Source of the DNA: Zobellella endophytica
Lineage (GTDB): Bacteria > Pseudomonadota > Gammaproteobacteria > Enterobacterales > Aeromonadaceae
NCBI RefSeq assembly: GCF_003012775.1
Contig: NZ_PXYG01000006.1
Span: 124,001-188,000, forward strand
Direction of reading: 5' to 3'
Length of the DNA: 64,000 nt
Part shown: one piece after another, positions 11,272 through 20,706 of the stretch
Layout: each line of letters opens with the position of its first letter
How positions within the stretch are numbered: the stretch's first letter is position 1
Notes under the pieces: model-generated
The model's database searches: none
Seen by the model: only the letters and a program-made list of their open reading frames with translations
What the model was told of the DNA's origin: nothing
Program-made: the position numbers and the translations under genes

Positions 11272-11973
11272 ATGACCAAACCTCACTACCAGCAGATCAG
11301 CGACAGCATCGAGGCCCAGATCCGCAGCGGCGCCCTGCTCGCTAACACCAAGCTGCCCTCCGAGCGCCAGCTGAGTGACGCCTTTGCCACCACCCGCGTG
11401 ACCCTGCGCGAGGCCCTGTCCCGGCTCGAAGGCAAGGGCCTGATCTACCGCGCCAACCGCCGTGGCTGGTACATCACCCCAGGCCGCATCAACTACAACC
11501 CGACCCAGCGCCTGCCGTTCAACGAAGTGGTATCCAGCCAGGGCCGCCAGCCCGACACTCAAGTGCTGGCCCGTCAGTTGGCCCCGGCCGAGCCGGCGGT
11601 ACACAAGGCGCTGGGACTGGCGCCTTTGATTCCCTTGCACCGAGTGCGCCGGCTGCGCACCATAGACGGCCACGCCGTACTGCTGGAAGAGAACCACCTG
11701 AACCCGACCCGCTTTCCCGGGCTGGAACGGCACGATCTGAGCCGCTCCCTGACCCGGCTGTTCGAGCAGGAATACGGCGTCGTCATCACCACCATGGAAC
11801 TCAACATGTACCCGGTGGCGCTGGATGAGGAACGGGCCCAGGCCCTGGGCGTGGCCACCGGGGCCGCCGCCCTCTTCATCAGCCGCCTGTCCCGGGATGC
11901 CGCCGGCGAGGTGGTCGAGCTGGACTGGGAATACTGGCGCCACGACGCGCTTAATATTCAGCTGTCGGTCTGA
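11272..11973 (+). CDS. phnR: GntR/UTRA-family regulator of AEP utilisation
   Basis: A 233-residue regulator with an N-terminal GntR winged helix (KLPSERQLSDAFATTRVTLREALSRLEGKGLIYR, about residues 24-58, shown in part) and a C-terminal UTRA ligand-binding domain (about 80-230). Such PhnR proteins accompany phnW/phnX and AEP transporters. It is encoded between the minus-strand phnWX unit and the plus-strand transporter unit. Three near-identical dyads in front of those units are its likely operators. No dyad precedes phnR itself, so autoregulation is not evident. Whether it represses or activates cannot be read from sequence. Confidence 0.88.
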   Translation: MTKPHYQQISDSIEAQIRSGALLANTKLPSERQLSDAFATTRVTLREALSRLEGKGLIYRANRRGWYITPGRINYNPTQRLPFNEVVSSQGRQPDTQVLARQLAPAEPAVHKALGLAPLIPLHRVRRLRTIDGHAVLLEENHLNPTRFPGLERHDLSRSLTRLFEQEYGVVITTMELNMYPVALDEERAQALGVATGAAALFISRLSRDAAGEVVELDWEYWRHDALNIQLSV

Positions 11974-12042
11974 GCCGGAAACATCACTTTTTAAACAAAG
12001 TGTCACACCATCGTCATGTTGGCTTTGTAGATTGCCCGAAAC

Positions 12043-12054
12043 TGGTCTAAACCA
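12043..12054. promoter_or_regulatory. PhnR operator candidate upstream of the transporter operon
   Basis: TGGTCTAAACCA, flanked as CTGGTCTAAACCAG, 15 bases before the phnT start. It keeps TGGT and ACCA half-sites at the same spacing as the two perfect palindromes upstream of phnS and phnW. Confidence 0.7.
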
Positions 12055-12069
12055 GATTAGGGAAATCTG

Positions 12070-13125
12070 ATGACATATCTGACAATCGACACTGTGGTAA
12101 AAAGCTTCGGCGACTTTCGCGCGCTCAAGGGCGTCAGCCTGACCGTGGAAGAAGGCGAGTTCATTTGTTTTCTGGGCCCCAGCGGTTGCGGCAAGACCAC
12201 GCTGCTGCGCGCCATCGCCGGCCTGGACCTGCCCACCGACGGCCGCATCGAACAGGCCGGGCGCGACATTACCCTGGCGCCCCCGGAGCAGCGGGACTTT
12301 GGCATCGTGTTCCAGTCCTACGCCCTGTTTCCCAACCTCAGCGTTTACCAGAACATCGCCTTTGGCCTGGAAAACATGCGCCTGCCCAAGGCCGAGATCC
12401 AGGAACGCGTGCAGTCGCTGCTCGACACCATAGGCCTGCCCGACAGCGGCCACAAATATCCGGGCCAGCTCTCCGGCGGCCAGCAGCAGCGGGTCGCCCT
12501 GGCCCGGGCCATCGCCCTGTCACCGGGCCTGCTGCTGCTGGACGAACCCCTGTCGGCGCTGGACGCCCGGGTGCGCATTCAGCTGCGCGCCGAGATCAAG
12601 CGGCTGCAGAAGGAGCTCGGCATCACCACCATCATGGTCACCCACGATCAGGAAGAAGCCCTGGCCATGGCCAATCGCATCGTGGTGATGAACCACGGCG
12701 AAATCGAACAGATCGGTACCCCCGAGCAGATCTACTACCAGCCCGCCACCCCCTTTGTGGCCCGCTTTATCGGCGCCATGAACTTCTACAGCGCCGTGGC
12801 CGACGAGCAGGGCCGGCTGCGCCTGGGCGAGCACGCCCTGCCCCGACAGGTCGCCCCGGGCAGCCGCCATCTGCTGGCCTGGCGTCCCGAGCTGACCCGG
12901 CTGGCCGACGCCGGTCAGGGCCCCGCCCTGCGCGGTCGCATTCGTGAGCTGTCTTTTCTCGGAGCCTTTGTGCGGGCCGAAGTGACGGTGGACAGCCACC
13001 CCGAGCCGATCCTGGCCGACCTGTCGCCCCGGGACTGCAACATGGAGCAACTGAGGCCCGGTCAGGAAATCAGCCTGGCGCTGCCGCTGGAGCACACCCA
13101 CCTGTTCTGCGGGGCCAACGCATGA
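12070..13125 (+). CDS. phnT: AEP ABC transporter ATP-binding protein
   Basis: Cytoplasmic ATPase of the AEP importer (351 residues). Walker A is GPSGCGKTT (about 37-45), the Q-loop QSYALFPN follows, the ABC signature is [14 protein letters not shown], Walker [13 protein letters not shown] and the H-loop [11 protein letters not shown]. The C-terminal third (about 240-350) is a TOBE-type regulatory domain, as in Fe/spermidine-type importers. The stop overlaps the permease start by ATGA, so the subunits are translationally coupled. Confidence 0.92.
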   Translation: MTYLTIDTVVKSFGDFRALKGVSLTVEEGEFICFLGPSGCGKTTLLRAIAGLDLPTDGRIEQAGRDITLAPPEQRDFGIVFQSYALFPNLSVYQNIAFGLENMRLPKAEIQERVQSLLDTIGLPDSGHKYPGQLSGGQQQRVALARAIALSPGLLLLDEPLSALDARVRIQLRAEIKRLQKELGITTIMVTHDQEEALAMANRIVVMNHGEIEQIGTPEQIYYQPATPFVARFIGAMNFYSAVADEQGRLRLGEHALPRQVAPGSRHLLAWRPELTRLADAGQGPALRGRIRELSFLGAFVRAEVTVDSHPEPILADLSPRDCNMEQLRPGQEISLALPLEHTHLFCGANA

Positions 13126-14798
13126 CCAGCCTGCCCCTGCCCCGGCCGCTGAGCCGGGACGACAAGCTGCAGCGCGGCCTGCTGGCACTGATCTGCGTGC
13201 TGTTCCTGGCAGCCCTGGTGCTGCCCCTCGGCCAGATCCTGATCACCGCCTTTACCGACGGCGAGGGCCGCTTCGCCGGCCTGGACAACATACGCCGCTA
13301 CCTGGCCACCCCGGCCCTGGGCCAGTCCCTGCAGAACACCCTGACCATGGGCCTGATGGTCACCCTGCTGGTAACCGGCCTGGCCTTTCTCTATGCCTAC
13401 GGCCTGACCCGCGCCCGGCTGCCGGCCCGCCCCCTGTTCAAGGTGGTGGCCATGGTGCCCATCCTGGCGCCGTCCCTGCTGCCGGCCATCAGCCTGATCT
13501 ACCTGTTCGGCAACCAGGGTGTGCTGCGTCACTGGCTGGGCGGCGAAAGCATCTATGGCCCCATCGGCATCGTGCTGGGACTGTCATTCTGGGCCTTTCC
13601 CCATGCGGTCATGCTGCTCAGCACCGCCATGGGCGCCGCCGACGGCCGCCTGTTCGAGGCCTGCCGGGTGCTGCGTGGCGGCCCGGTGCGGGCGTTTTTC
13701 AAGGTCACCCTGCCCGGCATCAAGTACGCCCTGCTCAGCACCCTGATGGTGGTGTTCACCATGGTGATCACCGACTTCGGCGTGCCCAAGGTGATCGGCG
13801 GTCAGTATTCCATGCTGGCCACCGACATCTACAAGCAGGTGGTGGGACAGCAGAACTTCACCATGGGCGCCCTGGTCAGCACCCTGCTGCTGCTGCCGGC
13901 CCTGTTCGCCTTTGCCGCCGACAGCTGGCTGCAAAAGCGCAATCCGCCGCTGATCGACAGCCGCTCCCAGCCGTTTCGGCCCGAGCCCAACCCCTGGCGC
14001 GACGGCTTCTTCCTGCTGTATTGCAGCCTGATCGCCCTGGCCCTGCTGGCGGTGGTCGCCATGGCCGGCTATGCCTCCCTGGTGCAGTTCTGGCCCTACA
14101 ACCTGAGCCTGACCCTGGACCATTACGGCTTTGACCTGATCGACGGCTGGCAGGCCTATGGCAACTCGCTGCGCATGGCCGGCCTGACCGCCCTGTTCGG
14201 CACCCTGCTGATCTTCCTCGCCGCCTACCTGGTGGAAAAGGGTCAGCACCAGAGCGGCCTGCGCAAGCTGCTGCACGGCCTGGCCATGGTGCCGCTGGCG
14301 GTGCCGGGACTGGTGCTGGGCCTGGCCTACATCTTTTTCTTCAACCAGCCCGGCAATCCGCTGAATGTCCTCTATGGCGGCATGACCCTGCTGGTGGTGT
14401 CGACCATAGTGCACTTCTACACGGTCGGGCACCTGACCGCGATCACCGCCCTCAAGCAACTGCCGTCGGAGATCGAGGCCATCGCCGCCTCGCTGCGTAT
14501 CAGCCGGTTCAAGGCCATGTGGCGGATCAGCCTGCCCATGTGCCTGCCGGCGGTGCTGGACGTGGCCATCTATCTGTTCGTCAACGCCATGACCACGGTG
14601 TCGGCGGTGGTGTTCCTGTACGGTCCCGACACCATGCTGGCCTCGGTCGCCGTGCTCAATCTGGACGACAGCGGCGATATCGCTCCGGCGGCGGCCATGG
14701 CCATGTTGATCTTTTTCACCGCCCTCGGCGCCAAGCTGCTGCACCTGGCCGCCGGCCGTGGCCTGCTGCGCCTGACTCAAGGCTGGAGACAAGCATGA
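13122..14798 (+). CDS. phnU: AEP ABC transporter permease, two permease domains fused
   Basis: A 558-residue inner-membrane protein containing two complete binding-protein-dependent permease domains in tandem. Each has about six membrane segments and an EAA loop facing the ATPase (EACRVLRGGPVRAFFKVTLPG near 185-205; EAIAASLRISRFKAMWRISLP near 455-475, shown in part). It therefore replaces separate PhnU and PhnV subunits, as in the second class of AEP transporters. The tight overlaps with phnT and the oxidoreductase gene define a three-gene operon. Confidence 0.9.
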   Translation: MTSLPLPRPLSRDDKLQRGLLALICVLFLAALVLPLGQILITAFTDGEGRFAGLDNIRRYLATPALGQSLQNTLTMGLMVTLLVTGLAFLYAYGLTRARLPARPLFKVVAMVPILAPSLLPAISLIYLFGNQGVLRHWLGGESIYGPIGIVLGLSFWAFPHAVMLLSTAMGAADGRLFEACRVLRGGPVRAFFKVTLPGIKYALLSTLMVVFTMVITDFGVPKVIGGQYSMLATDIYKQVVGQQNFTMGALVSTLLLLPALFAFAADSWLQKRNPPLIDSRSQPFRPEPNPWRDGFFLLYCSLIALALLAVVAMAGYASLVQFWPYNLSLTLDHYGFDLIDGWQAYGNSLRMAGLTALFGTLLIFLAAYLVEKGQHQSGLRKLLHGLAMVPLAVPGLVLGLAYIFFFNQPGNPLNVLYGGMTLLVVSTIVHFYTVGHLTAITALKQLPSEIEAIAASLRISRFKAMWRISLPMCLPAVLDVAIYLFVNAMTTVSAVVFLYGPDTMLASVAVLNLDDSGDIAPAAAMAMLIFFTALGAKLLHLAAGRGLLRLTQGWRQA

Positions 14799-16198
14799 CC
14801 CAATCCCAACGTCCCTTCTGGCTGCAACAGGCCCTGGAACGGGAAGCCCCCGCCCCCGCCCCCCCACTGCAGCGGCATATCGAGGCCGACGTGTGCATCG
14901 TCGGCGGCGGCTACACCGGCCTGTGGAGCGCCATTCGCCTCAAGCAGGCCGCGCCGGAACTCAACATAGTGGTGCTGGAGCGGGAGCTGTGCGGCAGCGG
15001 CGCCTCCGGGCGCAACGGCGGCTGCCTGCTGACCTGGTCCACCAAGTACCCGTCGCTGCGCCGCCGCTTCGGTGCCCGGGAGGCGGCCCGGCTGGTGCGC
15101 GCCTCGGAACAGGCGGTGCTGGAGATCCGCGACTTCTGCGAACGGTTCGGCATCGACGCCGAGCTGCGCATCGATGGCGCCTGCTACACCGCCACCAACG
15201 GCGCCCAGAGCGGCACCATGGCCCGGCTGGCGGCGGGGCTGGAGCGGGAGGGCCTGAACAGCTGGTCGGCACTGAGCGAAGCCGAACTGCTGGCACTCAC
15301 CGGCTCCGACGCCCACCTGGAGGGACACTTTTCGCCGCTCGCCGGCTCGGTGCAGCCGGCGCTGCTGGTGCGCGGCCTGCGCCGGGTGGCGCTCGAGCTC
15401 GGCGTGACCCTGTACGAGCACAGCCCCATGACCCGGCTCAGCCGCGGCCGCCCGGCCCGGGTCGACACCGCCGCCGGCAGCGTCACCGCCGACAAGGTGA
15501 TACTGGCGCTCAACGCCTGGACTCCCGGCCTGTTCAGGGAGTTCGACCGGCACCTGGTGCTGGTGTCGTCGGACATGGCGATCACCAGCCCGGCCCCGGC
15601 CAAGCTGAAGCGCCTCGGCCTGAACCACGGCACCGCCGTGGTCGACGGCCGCACCTTCGTGCATTACTACCGCAGCACCCCGGATGGCCGGCTGATGCTG
15701 GGCAAGGGCGGCAACCTGTTCGCCTATGGCAACCGGATCGTCGGGGCCTTCGACCGGCCGAGCCGTTATCGCCCCCAACTGGCGGCGGCGCTGCGGCGCT
15801 TCTTTCCCGATCTCCGGGCCGACATCGCCGCCACCTGGACCGGGCCCTCGGACCGCTCCGCCACCGGCCTGCCCTTCTTCGGCCGGCTCGACGGCGACGG
15901 CGACATCTACTACGGCCTGGGCTATTCCGGCAACGGCGTGGTGCAGAGCCTGCTCGGCGCCAAAATCCTCACCAGCCTGGTGCTGGGCCGGAACGACGAC
16001 TGGGCCAACTGCGGCCTGGCGCAGGGTCCCCAGGGGCGCTTTCCACCGGAGCCGGTGCGCTGGCTGGGCGCCATGACGGTACGCAATGCCATACAACGTA
16101 AGGAAAACGCCGAGGACAGGGGCGACGAGCCCTGGTTCTGGGACAAATGGCTGGCCCGTTTCGCCGACGCCGCCGGTAAGGCGGACAAGGGGGGATAA
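14795..16198 (+). CDS. FAD-dependent aminophosphonate oxidoreductase (putative)
   Basis: A 467-residue DAO-type flavoprotein. The Rossmann motif is DVCIVGGGYTGLWSAIRL (about 29-46), followed by SGASGRNGGCL, and the C-terminal FAD motif is GLGYSGNGVVQSLLG. The start is the ATG overlapping the permease stop (ATGA); a longer in-frame stretch upstream lies inside the permease gene. This family recurs in AEP clusters, and members have been proposed or shown to oxidise AEP or N-methyl-AEP to phosphonoacetaldehyde. That would widen the substrate range feeding PhnX. The exact substrate here is inferred from context. Confidence 0.82.
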   Translation: MTQSQRPFWLQQALEREAPAPAPPLQRHIEADVCIVGGGYTGLWSAIRLKQAAPELNIVVLERELCGSGASGRNGGCLLTWSTKYPSLRRRFGAREAARLVRASEQAVLEIRDFCERFGIDAELRIDGACYTATNGAQSGTMARLAAGLEREGLNSWSALSEAELLALTGSDAHLEGHFSPLAGSVQPALLVRGLRRVALELGVTLYEHSPMTRLSRGRPARVDTAAGSVTADKVILALNAWTPGLFREFDRHLVLVSSDMAITSPAPAKLKRLGLNHGTAVVDGRTFVHYYRSTPDGRLMLGKGGNLFAYGNRIVGAFDRPSRYRPQLAAALRRFFPDLRADIAATWTGPSDRSATGLPFFGRLDGDGDIYYGLGYSGNGVVQSLLGAKILTSLVLGRNDDWANCGLAQGPQGRFPPEPVRWLGAMTVRNAIQRKENAEDRGDEPWFWDKWLARFADAAGKADKGG

Positions 16199-16202
16199 AC
16201 GC

Positions 16203-16230
16203 AAAAAGGGATGCGGTAGCATCCCTTTTT
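16203..16230. terminator. Bidirectional terminator after the phn operon and glpX
   Basis: AAAAAGGGATGC (16203-16214), loop GGTA, GCATCCCTTTTT (16219-16230), with a T-run on the plus strand and the matching run on the minus strand. Confidence 0.9.
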
Positions 16231-16291
16231 TCGGTTTGATGATAACGTCCATCATGCCATTTTTAGCCGGCTCTTTCCCGGCGGCGCCGCT

Positions 16292-17299
16292 TTACAGGAT
16301 GATATCCTGCAGCTTCTTGTCCTTGCGCGACAGGATATGGGTCGAGCGGATACGGCGGATGGTGCGGGACTTGCCGCGGATCACCAGGGTCTCGGTGTGG
16401 GCATAGTGACCGTCGCTGCTGATGCCTTCCAGCAGGTCGCCCTTGGTGATGCCGGTAGCCGCGAAGATGACGTTGTCGGTGCGGGCCATCTCTTCCAGCT
16501 TCAATATCTTGCCGACCTCGATGCCCATCTGCTTGCAGCGTTCGATCTCCTGCCGGCCCAGTTCCATGCTCTCTTCGTCCGGGCCCTTCACTTCATAGCG
16601 CGGCACCAGCCGGGCCTGCATGTCGCCGTCCAGGGCACGCACCACGGCGGCGGAAATCACCCCCTCGGGCGCCCCGCCCACGCCGTAGAGCATGTCCACT
16701 TCGCTTTCCGGAATACAGGCCAGGATGGACGCGGCCACGTCGCCGTCGGGAATGGCGAATACTCGCACGCCCAGGGCCTGCATGGTCTTGATCGCCTTGT
16801 CGTGACGCGGCTTGGCCAGGGTGATCACGGTAACGCGGGACAGCGGCTTGTTCAGCGCCCTGGCCACCGCCTTGATGTTCTGCTCGATGGACTTGTCCAG
16901 ATCGATGGCGCCCTTGGCGCCGGCTCCGACGATCAGCTTTTCCATGTACATGTCGGGGGCGCGCAGGAAAGCGCCCTTCTCGCCCACCGCCATCACCGCC
17001 AGGGCGTTGGACTGGCCCATGGCGGTCATGCGGGTGCCCTCGATGGGATCCACCGCGATATCCACCTCGTCGCCGCCCAGGCCGACCTTCTCGCCGATGT
17101 AGAGCATGGGCGCCTCGTCGATCTCGCCCTCGCCGATCACCACCTCGCCGCTGATCTCGATTTCGTTCAGCACATGACGCATGGCCGCCACGGCGGCGCC
17201 GTCGGCGATGTTCTTGTCGCCCCGGCCCAACCACTTGTAGCCCGCCAGGGCGGCCGCTTCGGTCACCCGGGAAAATTCAATGGCCAATTCACGTCTCAT
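16292..17299 (-). CDS. glpX: Class II fructose-1,6-bisphosphatase
   Basis: Gluconeogenic enzyme hydrolysing fructose 1,6-bisphosphate in the cytoplasm. The 335-residue length is standard for GlpX. The metal-binding inositol-phosphatase-like motifs are clear: VIGEGEIDEAPML (about 54-66) and DIAVDPIEGTRMTAMG (about 79-94), then YGVGGAPEGVISAA. It starts 28 bases after the carbonic anhydrase gene on the same strand, so the two may share a transcript. It is not linked to glpF or glpK here. Confidence 0.96.
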   Translation of the reverse strand: MRRELAIEFSRVTEAAALAGYKWLGRGDKNIADGAAVAAMRHVLNEIEISGEVVIGEGEIDEAPMLYIGEKVGLGGDEVDIAVDPIEGTRMTAMGQSNALAVMAVGEKGAFLRAPDMYMEKLIVGAGAKGAIDLDKSIEQNIKAVARALNKPLSRVTVITLAKPRHDKAIKTMQALGVRVFAIPDGDVAASILACIPESEVDMLYGVGGAPEGVISAAVVRALDGDMQARLVPRYEVKGPDEESMELGRQEIERCKQMGIEVGKILKLEEMARTDNVIFAATGITKGDLLEGISSDGHYAHTETLVIRGKSRTIRRIRSTHILSRKDKKLQDIIL

Positions 17300-17327
17300 G
17301 AAGATGTCCTAATAATTCCAGTTATCG

Positions 17328-17978
17328 CTATTTGCCCAGGATCCGCTGGCGGAAGATGCGGTAGACATCGGGGATCTGCTCCACCCCGGTCACGCACACG
17401 TCCAGATCGTGCAACTTGCCGTCCTTGATGCCGTACACCCAGCCGTGCACCGACAGCGGCTGGCCGCGCTTCCAGGCGTTTTGCACTATGGTGGTATGGC
17501 ACAGGTTGGCCACCTGCTCCACCACGTTCAGCTCGCACATGTAGTCTTCCCGCACCTGCTGATCTTCTATCGCTTCCAGCGCTTCCTGGTGTTTGTAGTA
17601 GATGTCCTTGATGTTGCGCAGCCAGTTGTCGATCAGCCCCAGCTCCTTGTTCTGCATGGCGGCCAGCACCCCGCCGCAGCCGTAGTGGCCGCAGACGATG
17701 ATGTGTTTCACCTTGAGCGCTTCAACGGCGTATTGTACCACCGACAAACAGTTGAAGTCCGTATGCACTACCAGGTTGGCCACGTTGCGATGCACGAACA
17801 CATCGCCGGGCAGCAGGCCGGTGAGCTGGTTGGCCGGCACCCGGCTGTCGGAGCAGCCGATCCACAGGTATTCGGGCGCCTGCTGCAGGGAGAGTTTCTC
17901 GAAGAAGGTGGGGTCTTCGGCCTTGATTTGTTCGGCCCATTCCCGGTTGTTGTCGAACAGATGCTTCAGAATTTTCAT
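17328..17978 (-). CDS. can: Beta-class carbonic anhydrase
   Basis: Zinc enzyme interconverting CO2 and bicarbonate, supplying bicarbonate for biosynthetic carboxylases. The start at 17978 ([16 protein letters not shown]) matches E. coli Can, and an AGGA sequence precedes it; a seven-residue N-terminal extension is also open. Zinc ligands are seen in [13 protein letters not shown] (Cys, Asp/Arg pair) and [10 protein letters not shown] (His and Cys). The product is 216 residues. It lies between the rpoH terminator and glpX. Confidence 0.95.
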   Translation of the reverse strand: MKILKHLFDNNREWAEQIKAEDPTFFEKLSLQQAPEYLWIGCSDSRVPANQLTGLLPGDVFVHRNVANLVVHTDFNCLSVVQYAVEALKVKHIIVCGHYGCGGVLAAMQNKELGLIDNWLRNIKDIYYKHQEALEAIEDQQVREDYMCELNVVEQVANLCHTTIVQNAWKRGQPLSVHGWVYGIKDGKLHDLDVCVTGVEQIPDVYRIFRQRILGK

Positions 17979-18020
17979 GGGGGCTATCCTGCTTTCCAAT
18001 GGTTGATATGCTTACGGAAA

Positions 18021-18041
18021 AAAGGCCCCGTCGGGGCCTTT
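18021..18041 (-). terminator. rpoH terminator
   Basis: AAAGGCCCC / GGGGCCTTT nine-base stem with a 3-base loop. On the minus strand it is followed by a run of Ts, 20 bases past the rpoH stop. Confidence 0.88.
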
Positions 18042-18061
18042 GATCACTGATTCATTATCGC

Positions 18062-18934
18062 TCAGGCATCCATGGCGGCCTTGAGCTTTTTCAAGGCGGT
18101 TTTCTCCAGCTGGCGGATGCGCTCGGCGGAGACTCCGTATTCGTCGGCCAGGCTCTGCAGCGTGGTCTTGTCGTCTTCTTCCAGCCAGCGGGCCTGGATG
18201 ATGCGCTGGCTGCGCTCGTCGAGGGCGGACAGGGCGGCGCGCAGGCGGCGGTTGGCGGTCTGCTCCCAGTTGGCTTCCTCTACCTGGTGGGCCACGTCCG
18301 AGCTTTTGTCTTCCAGGTAGTGCACCGGCGAGAAGCTGGTGTCCTTGTCGTCGTCATCGGAGGCCAGGTCGAAGGCCTGATCCTGGGCGCTCATGCGCGA
18401 TTCCATCTCCAGCACTTCGGCGGGCGACACCCCCAGATCCTCGGCGACGGTGTTCACTTCCTGCTGGTTGAACCAGCCCAGTCGTTTCTTGGACTTGCGC
18501 AGGTTGAAAAACAGCTTGCGCTGGGCCTTGGTGGTGGCCACCTTGACCACCCGCCAGTTGCGCAGCACGTACTCGTGGATTTCGGCCTTGATCCAGTGCA
18601 CGGCGAAAGACACCAGGCGCACGCCCACGGTGGGATCGAAGCGCTTGACCGCTTTCATCAGGCCGATGTTGCCTTCCTGGATCAGGTCCGCCTGGGGCAG
18701 GCCGTAACCCGCATAGCTCTTGGCAATATGCACCACGAAGCGCAGGTGCGACATGATCAAGCTACGGGCGGCACTCAGGTCGCCATCGTTCTGCAGCCGC
18801 TCGGCCAGGGACTTCTCTTCTTCCGCGCTCAGCACGGGAATGGTATTGACTGCCTGGATATAGGCCTCCAGGCTGCCCTGGGGAACCAGGGCAAAGTGGC
18901 GCTGAAAATCTGTCGTCATCAAACTCGTGTTCAT
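18062..18934 (-). CDS. rpoH: RNA polymerase sigma-32 factor (heat shock)
   Basis: Alternative sigma factor for heat-shock genes, 290 residues from the ATG at 18934 ([16 protein letters not shown]). Region 2 is complete ([50 protein letters not shown]), the RpoH box [18 protein letters not shown] lies near 125-145, and region 4 carries the helix-turn-helix ([19 protein letters not shown]). A 12-codon upstream extension is open but does not match the family. It follows ftsX by 162 bases and has its own promoter candidate, so it can be expressed apart from ftsYEX. Confidence 0.97.
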   Translation of the reverse strand: MNTSLMTTDFQRHFALVPQGSLEAYIQAVNTIPVLSAEEEKSLAERLQNDGDLSAARSLIMSHLRFVVHIAKSYAGYGLPQADLIQEGNIGLMKAVKRFDPTVGVRLVSFAVHWIKAEIHEYVLRNWRVVKVATTKAQRKLFFNLRKSKKRLGWFNQQEVNTVAEDLGVSPAEVLEMESRMSAQDQAFDLASDDDDKDTSFSPVHYLEDKSSDVAHQVEEANWEQTANRRLRAALSALDERSQRIIQARWLEEDDKTTLQSLADEYGVSAERIRQLEKTALKKLKAAMDA

Positions 18935-19018
18935 TACATGACTCCGTATCAAACGGCTGCGTTTAGGCACCCTGCAATGACCTTGATTGTCCGGTTACGC
19001 ACGCGTTACGCTGCGGAA

Positions 19019-19046
19019 AATGTATTTATCTTATACCAAATGTCAA
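19019..19046 (-). promoter_or_regulatory. Sigma-70-type promoter candidate for rpoH
   Basis: On the minus strand TTGACA (19046-19041) is followed after 16 bases by TACATT (19024-19019), about 90 bases upstream of the rpoH ATG. The -35 is perfect and the -10 is 4/6. Confidence 0.6.
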
Positions 19047-19096
19047 GCCGGATCGCTTTTTGCTGCCCCCATGAGACCACAACCCGGCCCTCGAGT

Positions 19097-20044
19097 TCAA
19101 CCGGGCTCGATGGCCCGGATATGGCGGCGCACCGAAAAGCCGGAGGCCAGCAGGCTGAGCAGGGTGCCGGTCAGGATCAGCCAGAGGCTTTCCCGAAAAC
19201 CCAGCCCCAGCAGGTGGAAATCGCTCAGGTAGAGCGCCGCCAGGGCATTCACCTTGTGGCTGAGCCAGAATACCATCACCAGGGTCAGCCACCAGGCCAG
19301 CAGGCCGCCGATAATGCCGTACCACAGGCCGACGTATAAAAACGGTCGCTGGATAAAGCCGTCGGTGGCCCCCACCAGCTTCATCACCTCGATTTCGTAA
19401 CGGCTGTTGAGGATGTTGAGCCGCAGGGTGTTGCTCACCACCAGCAAGACCCCGGCCAGCAACAGTACCGCCATGCCCACCACCGCCTGGCGCAGCAGAT
19501 CCACGATGCCCGACAGCCGGGCCAGCCAGGCCATGTCCAGCCGGGCGGTGTCGACCGCCGGCTCGGTTTGCAGATCCGCCAACAAGACCTCGGCCGCCTC
19601 GGGATCCCGCCCGGCGGCGGACAGGTTGAGGATAAACACCGCCGGCAACGGGTTGTCTTCGAGCAGTGACAGGGCTTCGGCAAAGCCGGCGGCACCGCTG
19701 AAATCCTCCAGCCCCTGCTCGGGGCTGATGTAGCTCACCTGCTCTATCTGCTCCATGGCGGCGAGCCGTTGCTGCAAGTCGGTCAGTTGCCGCTCGTCCA
19801 CGCCCTGTTGCAGGTAGAGGCTGATCTGCGCCTTGCTCTGCCAGAATTGGCTGACCGACTCGGCATTCTTCAACAGCACGTAGAAGCTGGCCGGCAACGC
19901 CAGGCTGACCCCCAGCACCGCTATGGTCATCAGCGAGCTCAGGGGCGTGCGCCACAGTTCGCCCAGGCTGGCGAACAGCTGGCGCAGGTGATCGACCCAA
20001 TACATGGCCAGCCGCTGGTGCCAGGCCAGTTTATGTGTGCTCAT
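19097..20044 (-). CDS. ftsX: Cell division protein FtsX
   Basis: Permease-like partner of FtsE at the divisome. The complex transmits ATP hydrolysis to EnvC (3694-4920) and so activates septal amidases. The 315-residue protein has an N-terminal cytoplasmic stretch, a first membrane segment at about 40-60, a large periplasmic extracellular loop that binds EnvC (about 65-175), and three C-terminal membrane helices (about 180-305). NILNSRYEIEVMKLVGAT, the FtsX-family motif, is present. The start overlaps the ftsE stop by 4 bases. Confidence 0.95.
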   Translation of the reverse strand: MSTHKLAWHQRLAMYWVDHLRQLFASLGELWRTPLSSLMTIAVLGVSLALPASFYVLLKNAESVSQFWQSKAQISLYLQQGVDERQLTDLQQRLAAMEQIEQVSYISPEQGLEDFSGAAGFAEALSLLEDNPLPAVFILNLSAAGRDPEAAEVLLADLQTEPAVDTARLDMAWLARLSGIVDLLRQAVVGMAVLLLAGVLLVVSNTLRLNILNSRYEIEVMKLVGATDGFIQRPFLYVGLWYGIIGGLLAWWLTLVMVFWLSHKVNALAALYLSDFHLLGLGFRESLWLILTGTLLSLLASGFSVRRHIRAIEPG

Positions 20045-20706
20045 GCGCTTTCCTCCGCCTGCATGCGACCGGCATTGAGGGTCAGGGTGCGGTAGCGCAG
20101 GGAGTTGATCAGGCCGGTGTCGTGGGTGGCGATCAGCACGCTCACTCCCACCCGGTTGAAGGCTTCGAACAGGCGCAGTATCTCCATCGACAGCTCCGGA
20201 TCCAGGTTGCCGGTGGGCTCGTCCGCCAGCAGCAGCGAGGGTTTGTTGACGATGGCCCGGGCGATGCCCACCCGCTGTTGCTCGCCACCGGAAAGCATGG
20301 GCGGAAAATAGCGATCCTTGCCGTGCAGCCCGACCTTGTCCAGCGCCGCCGATACCCGCCGGCGGATATCCTGGTGGCTGTAGCCTTCGATCACCAACGG
20401 CAGCGCCACGTTGTCGAACACGGTGCGCCCATTGATCAGGTGATGGTCCTGGAAAATCATACCGATACGCCGGCGCACATAGGGAATGTCGCCCCGGCCG
20501 ATGCGGCTGACGTCCTGGCCGTTGAAGAACACCCGGCCGTCGCTGGGCCGCTCCATCACGCTGATCAGCTTGAGCAGGGTACTCTTGCCGGCTCCGGAGT
20601 GGCCGGTCAGGTACGCCATCTCCCCCTTTTCCAGGTGGAAGCTGACTTTCTGCAGGGCCTGAAAGCCACCGCTGTAAACCTTGCTAACCTGCTCGAAGCG
20701 GATCAT
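20041..20706 (-). CDS. ftsE: Cell division ATP-binding protein FtsE
   Basis: ABC ATPase of the FtsEX complex, 221 residues. Walker A is GHSGAGKST (35-43), the signature LSGGEQQRVGIARA, Walker B LLLADEPTGNLD and the switch histidine IATHD. The MIRFEQVSKVY start is the usual FtsE N terminus. ftsY ends one base upstream and ftsX overlaps its stop, giving the conserved ftsY-ftsE-ftsX order. Confidence 0.97.
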   Translation of the reverse strand: MIRFEQVSKVYSGGFQALQKVSFHLEKGEMAYLTGHSGAGKSTLLKLISVMERPSDGRVFFNGQDVSRIGRGDIPYVRRRIGMIFQDHHLINGRTVFDNVALPLVIEGYSHQDIRRRVSAALDKVGLHGKDRYFPPMLSGGEQQRVGIARAIVNKPSLLLADEPTGNLDPELSMEILRLFEAFNRVGVSVLIATHDTGLINSLRYRTLTLNAGRMQAEESA

